Assembly (NCBI GenBank): GCA_016708875.1
Contig: JADJFA010000016.1
Span: 1 to 64,000 of the forward strand
Reading direction: 5' to 3'
DNA: 64,000 bases
Source: Lewinellaceae bacterium
GTDB lineage: Bacteria > Bacteroidota > Bacteroidia > Chitinophagales > Saprospiraceae
In this document: one piece after another, positions 57,348-64,000 of the stretch
Position numbering within the stretch: the stretch's first letter is position 1
Layout: each line of letters starts with the position of its first letter
Position numbers and translations under genes: made by a program
The notes under the pieces: model-generated
Database searches by the model: none
What the model saw: the letters and a program-made list of their open reading frames with translations, nothing else
What the model was told of the DNA's origin: nothing

Positions 57348-58783
57348 ATGATGGTTCGGAAATTAACTTTTGCGCTCCTTTTGACCTTCTTTGGACTTGG
57401 TTTGGCGGCTCAAGAAGCAGGCTCAACTTATCGTTCATTCACACCAGCAGACCAATGGGAAGTCGGCGTTGACCTCGGAACTCCGATGATCATTGGTGAC
57501 ATTAAAGCGGATTTCCCAGGCTTTGGCGGTGGTCTTCACGTCCGCAAAGCTTTGGCCATGTGTTCTCTGTACGCCTTGGTGGCTTGTACGGTGCCATGAA
57601 GAACGAAAACTCTGGTTCAAACACAGATAAGTCTGAGACGAACTGGTTTTCAGGCAGCGGCCAACTTGTAATGACTGTGAACAACCTCCGTTTTGACAAG
57701 CCTTACCGCAAAATTGGCATCAATGTCTTTGGCGGACTTGGCTATTCTTCTTTTGAAGTAACGCCTAACGATGCTACTGAGGCAGAGAAGTACTCAGGTG
57801 CTACGGTAGAAGTAGGCGCTGGCCTCGCGTTCCGTTTCAGCAAGAAGTTCAACCTCGGTGTGGAGTACACGGTAGCCCAAGTGCTTGGCTCTGACGGTGA
57901 CCTGCTTGATGGCGACAACAACCTGGACGACAACCGCACTACTTACCGCGATGCCCTCCACTGGCCACACCTTTCGTTGAATTTCAACATTGGTGGCAAA
58001 GACAAAAATGGCAATCCAAAAACAGAGCCACTCTACTGGGTTAACCCAATGGAATCCGCTGGTGCTGCAATTTCGGAACTTGAAAAGCGTCCGATCTACG
58101 ACCCAACGGACACCGACGGCGACGGTATCATTGATGCCATTGACGAAGAAGACAACAGTCCTGCTGGTGCTCGCGTAGACACCAAAGGCATGACCCTTGA
58201 CTCTGACGGCGACAAAGTACCCAACTACAAAGACAAAGAGCCTTTCTCTCCTCCTGGTTACACGGTGAATGGTGATGGCGTGGCCCAAGTGCCAAAACCC
58301 ATCACAGAAAGCGACGTGAACCGTATCGTGGATGCGAAAATCGCCGCCATTAAATTCCCAACGCCTAACACGGATTGGTACCTGCCTATCATTAACTTTG
58401 GCGACAACCGTTACGACGTTAAGTACAGCGAGTACGAAAAACTCTACCATGTGGCTTCTGTGTTGAAAAGCCACCCAGAACTTAAAGTTGTGGCAGTAGG
58501 TCACACAGATGATCGCGGCCCAGAAGGCTACAACGCTGTGCTTTCTTACAACCGTGCAAAGGCTGCAATCGAAACACTTGTGTCTCAATACGGAGTATCA
58601 CGTGATCGCCTTATCCTCAACTGGTCTGGAGAAACGAGCAACCTCGTTCCAGAAAAAGGCTCAAGCCAGATCAACCGCCGCGTGGAATTCCGCGTTGCAA
58701 AAGGCGAAACCGAAATGGCTCGCCCTGAAGGCAAAGAGGCTGGCAAAGGCAGCTTCAAAGGCAACAAAGACGCTGGCTATTAA
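57348..58783 (+). CDS. OmpA-family outer membrane protein, frameshifted
   Basis: About 478 codons with one break near 57,556. Signal peptide (MMVRKLTFALLLTFFGLGLAAQ), an N-terminal beta-barrel of about 190 residues (GLGYSSFEV, GAGLAFRFSKKFNLGVEYTV, LNFNIGG), a linker with thrombospondin type 3-like calcium repeats (DPTDTDGDGIIDAIDEEDNS and DSDGDKVPNYKDKEP), and a C-terminal OmpA domain with the peptidoglycan-binding residues in VVAVGHTDDRGPEGYNAVLS and SSQINRRVEFRV. It tethers the outer membrane to the wall and may form a pore. The terminator follows at 58,806. One of the probable highly expressed genes here. Confidence 0.92.
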
Positions 58784-58805
58784 TTGATAGTCAACTGCTG
58801 ATACG

Positions 58806-58844
58806 ATGGGCAATCTCCGGCGTGGAGGTTGCCCATTTTTCTTT
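58806..58844 (+). terminator. rho-independent terminator of the OmpA-family gene
   Basis: ATGGGCAATCTCC, loop GGCGT, GGAGGTTGCCCAT, then TTTTCTTTT. Classic stem (one wobble pair) and T-run, 22 bases after the stop. Confidence 0.92.
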
Positions 58845-58850
58845 TAAAAA

Positions 58851-58994
58851 AAACCGCAAAATTTAAAACCGGAGAACCGCAAAATGTTAAATCAAGAAAA
58901 GCATGATCCAACCTGAGAAAAATTTTAACCTTTTTCGGGTCAAAATGTTCGGTTTTACATTTTGCGGTTCTCCTGTTTTACATTCTGCGGTTTA
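58851..58994. repeat. AACCGCAAAAT inverted repeat
   Basis: AAACCGCAAAATTTAAAACC and GGAGAACCGCAAAATGTTAA on the left are mirrored by TTTTACATTTTGCGGTTCTC and CTGTTTTACATTCTGCGGTT on the right (arms about 40 bases, several mismatches, 60-base loop). It occupies most of the 58,845-59,100 gap. Confidence 0.75.
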
Positions 58995-59100
58995 AATTAC
59001 ACGCCCTCCTTCCTTCAGCTTGGAATAATAAACCTATTTTTTCCCGCGTTGGTGGGTACTTTTTTAATTCTTTACGTCAACATCGCCAAAACATTTGTGT

Positions 59101-59954
59101 ATGAAAACGACAGCCATTAAAAATTCAACTTTTGGGCTTTATGCCGTGCTCTTTTTTCGGTCTTTGGATTTAGCCAGACCGATAGGCTTACTCAGCCCCA
59201 ACAAGACAATACGGTCGGGCCAAGCACCGAAGTTGCTTTTCAGCACGGGGAACGGCTCACCTATAAAATCTACTACAACCTCAATTTTATCTGGGTGCCC
59301 GCAGGCGAGGTGACCTTCAAGATTTTTGATGAAGGCACCCAATATCACTATCAGGCCAGAGGCGAGACCTATGACTCTTATGAGTGGTTTTTCAAAGCTA
59401 GGGACGAGTATGACTCTTGGGTGGATAAAAATACGCTGCTGCCCAATTACTCGGAGCGCAGCGTGAACGAAGGGGATTATCACATTTTTGAAAAGATATC
59501 CTTCAACCAGGCCGGACGGAAGATGACGGTATGGCGCTCGCCCAAACGTGGCGATGCAGAAGAAAAGACCGAACACGCTGTACAGGCAGATTGTAATGAT
59601 GTGCTTTCAAGCCTCTACAACCTCCGCAATTTTGACTACGGAAGCCAGCAAGCGGGCTACTCCATTCCTTTCCGAATTTTCATGGACAAAGAGGAATACC
59701 CTTTGAAAATGAATTACTTGGGTAAGGAGTCGAATAAAAAAGTGTACAAAATGGGGCGTTACAAAACGCTGAAATTTCAGCCGCAGGTCATTGCCGGGAC
59801 CGTGTTCAAGGAAGATGCAAAAATGACCGTATGGGTTTCGGACGATGCCAATAGAATCCCATTGCTCATCGAAACTCCGGTGTCGGTGGGATCGGTGAAG
59901 ATGGTGCTAAAGGATTATTGGGGCTTGAAATACAACTTTGAGGCGAAGAATTAG
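59101..59954 (+). CDS. DUF3108-like secreted protein, frameshifted near the start
   Basis: About 285 codons from ATG 59101, with one indel in the T-run near 59,155. After repair the N-terminus is a signal peptide (MKTTAIKNSTFGLYAVLFFS, then VFGFSQTD) and the mature part reads FQHGERLTYKIYYNLNFIWV, VPAGEVTFKIFD, SYEWFFKARDEYDSWVDKNT, a domain typical of DUF3108, which forms an incomplete beta-barrel like lipocalins. The C-terminus is ETPVSVGSVKMVLKDYWGLK. Family members lie in the periplasm and their role is unsettled. Followed by a palindromic repeat. Confidence 0.8.
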
Positions 59955-59968
59955 GCGTGATTGGCAAA

Positions 59969-60088
59969 GTTGATGAGGGTTTATAAAAGTTGATGAGGGT
60001 TGATATTTGCACTCGAAAAATGGCCATTTTTAGCCTTTTCGAGTGCAAATATCAACCCTCATCAACTTTTATAAACCCCTTATCAATC
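59969..60088. repeat. 120-bp palindromic repeat, copy 2
   Basis: Arms beginning GTTGATGAGGGTTTATAAAA and ending with TTTTATAAACCCCTTATCAA, with GGGTTGATATTTGCACTCGA and its complement inside. It shares wording and length with the element at 20,491-20,608, so both are copies of one family. It separates the DUF3108 gene from the membrane AAA-like gene. Confidence 0.85.
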
Positions 60089-60148
60089 CCACATTTGGCA
60101 TCTACGCGACTTTTTGAGTTACCTTCGCCATGCTAAATCCATAATCTA

Positions 60149-61768
60149 TTGGCCTCCCACTTCTCTATCCGCCGCATATTTATATTCAGTGTGCTCGCAC
60201 TTGCGCTGCTCATTTGGCTTGGTTCGCGCAACCGCCCCGACCCGCTCTGGGCCGAATCTGGCATGTTGTTGCGGCAACCTGCCACGCTCATCTCCGAGGT
60301 GCCCGATTCCTTGCAATCCCTTTATTGTCAAATACATCAACGCCCCTTTGAGTCGGGCGATAGCACTGCATTCAATCTTGTTATGCAGCCTTCGCCCACC
60401 AATATTGAGTGGGTATCTTTTAAAAAACTTGCCCTTTCCGCCGCCACTTCACCGCTGCGCCGCATCGTTGTTTCCGGGGTGACGGGGGTTGGCTCTACCA
60501 AACAGGGAAAACGAGTTGCCAACCTGCTGGCGGGCAGCCACGACCGGGTTTTGCAGATTGATTGTGCCCCATGGTTCGATGTAGAGTACCACAAGAAATA
60601 TATCGGCCAAGAAGATGAAAAGGGGGTGTTTTACCCCGGCGAACTGCTGCTTTTTTGGGAACGTTGCAAGAAGAACCCCGATCAGAAATTTGTGGCAGTC
60701 TTTGACAATTTTGACAAAATTAACCCTGAAACTTTTTTTGGTCCAGCACTTTGGGAGGCACTCAGTGCAAAAAAACCGGTGGCTGAAGTGTGTGGACAAA
60801 CAGTTGAACTTCCTGCCAACTGCTACCTCATCTCCATTACGCACTATGGCCCAGGCTCGGTGGTAGAATTCAACGGCGAACATTTTAAGCGATTGGGCGA
60901 CCGATGTCTGCTCGATATAAGTCCCAGGGATTTGGCCGCCTGGTTGTGTTTGCAAGAGCGTGGAGCGGAAAAAGATCCGGCGAGACTTGCAGCCCTTCGC
61001 GACACGGCACAGATGCACCGGTTTCTTTTTTACTTCTTGAAAACCAACCAGTTGCTTGAGAAGAAGTATTCTGATGGTCATCAAATGGGGCAGGGGTCCA
61101 ACATCCGTCCATTGTACCTGGATGCAGAACGGGAAAAATTCAAATTGGCGGTGATGAGTCACATAAACGCCATGCAACCTTCCAAACCGCTCAAAGAAAA
61201 AGACTTCAGGCCCATCGAATATACCATACGCAATGAGGGCATGGAAGCAGGCTCGAGTTTCTTTGCGCGTCTGGTACAAATGCTGCACGAAACGGGATAT
61301 TTTGTTGAAATTACGATGGTGGGTACCACCGCCTTGCTAACAGCATTGGTCGGGTATTTGGTGTTCCGTCGCCGCGAACAACTCATCCGTCGTTACGGAG
61401 ACCGGGCACGGCAGGTGTTCCAGAGTTTTGAAAATCAACAGATTAGCGCAGAATCTGCCTCCCGCCGACTTGAGGAAATCAAGCGTGAGGTAGACGGGTT
61501 GGTATTGCGACGAAATTTAGGCTATACCGAAGGACTGTACTTTTTGGCCTTTATTGAGGATATGGTAAAGCGGATCGAATTTGCCCGCAGCATTAGTGAG
61601 AACTTCCTCGAGCTGTTCGGCGCCTTTATGGAAGACGATGTACTGACGGAAGGGGAGTACCTTAAGCTCAAACAATTCCTCCAATCCATGCGCCATAAAA
61701 TTCCTGTGGAGGTGTACGAGCAGTTCAATCGCAAAGTAGAGAATACCTACGCTGCGAGCCATAATTAG
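60149..61768 (+). CDS. membrane protein with degenerate AAA-type ATPase fold
   Basis: A 539-residue protein with one membrane helix near each half: IFIFSVLALALLIWLGS at the N-terminus and TMVGTTALLTALVGYLVF near residue 395. Between them lies an AAA-like domain: a Walker A-like VSGVTGVGSTKQGKRVANLL without the usual GKT/S, a QIDCAPWFDVEYHKKYIG strand, and FVAVFDNFDKINPETFFGPA in the Walker B place, where Asn replaces the catalytic Glu. The C-terminal part is a coiled coil (ASRRLEEIKREVDGLVLRR) and a helical tail. No ATG is in frame; the start is TTG 60149, or an ATG at 60130 after one indel. It is probably an inactive or nucleotide-sensing membrane scaffold. Confidence 0.6.
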   Translation: MASHFSIRRIFIFSVLALALLIWLGSRNRPDPLWAESGMLLRQPATLISEVPDSLQSLYCQIHQRPFESGDSTAFNLVMQPSPTNIEWVSFKKLALSAATSPLRRIVVSGVTGVGSTKQGKRVANLLAGSHDRVLQIDCAPWFDVEYHKKYIGQEDEKGVFYPGELLLFWERCKKNPDQKFVAVFDNFDKINPETFFGPALWEALSAKKPVAEVCGQTVELPANCYLISITHYGPGSVVEFNGEHFKRLGDRCLLDISPRDLAAWLCLQERGAEKDPARLAALRDTAQMHRFLFYFLKTNQLLEKKYSDGHQMGQGSNIRPLYLDAEREKFKLAVMSHINAMQPSKPLKEKDFRPIEYTIRNEGMEAGSSFFARLVQMLHETGYFVEITMVGTTALLTALVGYLVFRRREQLIRRYGDRARQVFQSFENQQISAESASRRLEEIKREVDGLVLRRNLGYTEGLYFLAFIEDMVKRIEFARSISENFLELFGAFMEDDVLTEGEYLKLKQFLQSMRHKIPVEVYEQFNRKVENTYAASHN

Positions 61769-61826
61769 CCGAAAAGGCCCTATTTTTACAATTTCTACAA
61801 AGTTTCTTACCAAATCCGCCCGCACC

Positions 61827-63549
61827 ATGTACAAAGTTAAATACGGCGGCAAAAAGGGCAAAACCATAGAACTGGTTGAAAGCCCTGATCTCGTCGCCAT
61901 CCGAACCGAAGGCAACCAAAAACTGGAGGACGTTCAGCTGACTACGCGCAGCCGGGGTCTCATGAAAGGCAGCACGGAGGTAGCCGCATTCCCGGAGGCG
62001 GGCGTTACAGTACACCGAATGGCCGATGACAACAGCCAGCTCGGGCTTGAATCTGCCGCCAGCCCTACATCCCACCGCGACGAAGCACGCGCCTCGCTCA
62101 AAAAAGAAGATGATATCCGTTTTGCCGGTCGCGTATTGCAGGAGGCTGATAGCGGCGAGGTTATGGTTTACACCGAAAACCTCTTTGTCAAATTCCACGA
62201 TTCCGAGAAAGAAGCCGCATGCCTGGACCTGCTAAAACGTTATAAACTTAAGGTCAAAAACAAACTTGGCTTTGCCAAAACGCCTATTTTGTACAAGCGG
62301 AGGAGGGCACTGGTTTGGCTGTTTTTGGTATTTCAGAAGAAATTTTAAAGGAAAAAATCGTGGAATATTGCCACCCCGAACTGGTGCAGGAAAGGCGGTT
62401 CAAAAGCCCTGCCCACGCCCTCCAATGGCATTTGGCGAAAACCAAAATCAACGGCAAAGTCATTGACAATCATGTGAATATCGCGGAAGCGTGGAAGATT
62501 ACCAAAGGGAAAAACATCACCATTGCAATCATTGACGACGGGTGGACATCAACCACCCTGAATTTTCCGGGCGCATCGTGCATCCCTTCGATGCGACCGA
62601 TAGCAGGAGGACCCCGTCCCAAATTGGAGGATGATTCGCATGGCACTTCCTGTGCAGGCCTGGCTTGTGCTGCTGGCCTGAAAATGGTGCTAGCGGCACC
62701 GCTCCCGAAGCCAATTTAATGCCCATTCGCCTGCGCAGCGGTCTGGGGAGTATGTCTGAAGCCAATGCTTTTGTCTGGGCCGCCGACCATGGTGCTGATG
62801 TCATTTCTTGTTCCTGGGGCCCCGCTGATGGCGACTGGTGGAAGCCTGACGATCCGCTCCACACACGCACAGTAGCCTTGCCTGACAGCACCCGGCTTGC
62901 CATGAAATATGCCCTCAGCAAAGGCCGTAAAGGGCTGGGCTGCGTCATACTTTTTGCCGCAGGCAATGGCAATGAAAACGTTATGAACGACGGTTATTGC
63001 AGTTTTGAGGGTGTTATTACAGTGGCTGCCTGCAATGATTCGGGCAAACGAAGTGTGTATTCAGATTATGGCAAGGCCGTTTGGGTCAGTTTTCCGAGCG
63101 GCGATTTTGAATACCCGCCTTTCCAACATCCCGCCCCCTTCAGCGAGGGCCTGCGCACTACCGACCGGCTTGGTAAGCCGGGCTATGCCGAGGGCGACTA
63201 TACCAATGCCTTTGGCGGCACCTCAGGCGCCTGTCCAGGTATGGCAGGTGTTGTGGCGCTGATATTGGCCGCTAACCCCACGCTCAGCCAAAAAAAGGTG
63301 AAACAACTTGTGCGCAGTTCTTGCGTCCGCATTGACGAGGCTGGAGGTAAGTACGATGCAAAAAAACACAGCGTGTATTATGGCTACGGGCGTATTGATG
63401 CGGGAAAAGCGGTGGAAAAAGCGCTGAAGGCGAAGAAAGTGGCAAGTAAAAGTAGTGCTCCCACTTTCGCCATTCACTTGAAACTTACCACTTTCTACTT
63501 GCTACTCCTCGATTCCGTGATCCGCTCATACGCCTCATTGATTTGCTGA
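61827..63549 (+). CDS. subtilisin-family (S8) serine protease, frameshifted
   Basis: About 570 codons with breaks near 62,290, 62,550 and 62,680. It has an N-terminal region (MYKVKYGGKKGKTIELVESP) with no signal peptide, then a propeptide-like part, then the S8 fold: catalytic Asp in ITIAIIDDG, a NHPEFSGRIVHPFDATD stretch in the second frame, catalytic His in DDSHGTSCAGLACA, oxyanion Asn in ILFAAGNGNENVMNDG, catalytic Ser in FGGTSGACPGMAGVVALILA. The SGACP around the Ser is closer to proprotein convertases and intracellular proteases than to GTSMA subtilisins. The C-terminus (KKVASKSSAPTF) runs into a repeat and is unsure; the true stop may be near 63,450. Confidence 0.8.
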
Positions 63550-64000
63550 AATTTTCCTTGGCATGGCGAAGCGCTTCCGTCGAAACACCTTTGGCGGCCA
63601 TCTTGTCGGGATGCCACTGCATGGCGAGGGCGCGGTCTTTTTTCTTGATAATGTCCAGACTGTCAGTGGTTTCTGCGCCGAGAATGGCGTAGTGCGGATC
63701 CAGCGGATTCCATTGCGGTTGTTGTTGCCTGCCGCTCGTGCGGGTATGGTAGAAGCGGGCTTTAACGCGCTCGTATTGTAGACGACCCACCTGGAAAATT
63801 CCGGCTGCCCGAAGCAACATTTCTTCTTCTCTGGGATGCAATCCTCCGTCAGCCGCGGCGGTGGCGAACAGCAAGTCGAGCATGTTCAACACATGGTGCC
63901 GGTCGCGGCCAAAACCCTCGTAAAATGCACGGGCGTACTGGTCAAAAGAATCATTGGATTCCTTGGCGTTTTTCCAGATTTTGACGGCTTGTAAGCGCCC
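63496..64000 (-). CDS. DjlA-like co-chaperone with TerB and DnaJ domains, partial
   Basis: Runs out of the window at the right (5' end missing). It has an N-terminal TerB-like helical domain (WKNAKESNDSFDQYARAF, LDLLFATAAADGGLHPREEE), then a J domain: DPHYAILGAETTDSLDIIKK, the HPD motif in MQWHPDKMAAKG and RHAKENF. After a frame break near 63,550 the end reads QQINEAYERITESRSS to TAG at 63496-63498. J domains stimulate the ATPase of DnaK; TerB-DnaJ fusions resemble DjlA, which is membrane-bound in enterobacteria. It converges with the subtilase gene, overlapping its uncertain 3' end. Confidence 0.8.

Noticed and set aside
60449..61288. 279-residue minus-strand ORF opposite the membrane AAA-like gene
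   Set aside because: Lies entirely inside a longer plus-strand gene with membrane helices and AAA-like strands; no start context or homology signal.
1..64000. tRNA and rRNA genes
   Set aside because: No stretch with a T-arm GTTCGA-type motif in cloverleaf context, and no rRNA-like sequence, was noticed on reading both strands.

Overview
The window reads as a chromosomal segment of a Bacteroidota bacterium, most likely near Saprospiria (Haliscomenobacter/Lewinella-like). The reasons are several type IX secretion C-terminal sorting domains (types A and B), a fused MurF-alanine racemase, promoters of the TTG-N18-TAnnTTTG type, no clear Shine-Dalgarno sequences, and long palindromic AT-rich intergenic repeats. 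The placement below phylum is inference.

Layout. 1-9,000 is accessory and badly frame-broken. It holds the end of a T9SS-secreted protein, two hidden small ORFs, an SRPBCC-like protein, a beta-propeller lipoprotein, a Vps62/LamG-like multidomain protein, a small secreted protein, and a membrane-anchored NACHT (STAND) NTPase. 9,100-17,600 holds an EF-G paralogue, a radical SAM protein, a TPR membrane protein, a lipoprotein with a minisatellite in its signal peptide, urocanate hydratase and a toxin-antitoxin pair. 17,780-25,520 is a co-oriented block of two CotH-kinase proteins, an HlyD-like adaptor, a VTC-type polyphosphate polymerase and a DUF4956 membrane protein; it is the best candidate here for an undescribed functional system. 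25,700-30,450 holds AroQ, a secreted hypothetical and Lon. 30,580-32,240 is an overlapping AAA ATPase plus DUF4276 (Toprim-like) pair, a candidate anti-phage module. 32,250-41,080 holds three large secreted T9SS proteins. 41,270-50,400 holds a broken hypothetical gene, a C-terminal processing protease, a methyltransferase, a small unknown and an RND pump. 50,450-57,200 holds a PIN toxin-antitoxin, MurF, MurF-Alr, TsaE and an amino-acid dehydrogenase. 57,350-64,000 holds an OmpA-family porin, a DUF3108 protein, a membrane AAA-like protein, a subtilase and a DjlA-like co-chaperone that runs off the end.

About twenty otherwise convincing genes are broken by one or more single-base indels, often in homopolymers, while their neighbours are intact. 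This includes genes normally essential (murF, murF-alr). I read this as uncorrected long-read consensus error rather than mass pseudogenisation, so frameshifted genes are annotated here as one locus each. The intergenic spaces are rich in several dispersed palindromic repeat families, some of which have entered coding sequence in frame. I saw no rRNA, tRNA, CRISPR array or complete insertion sequence.
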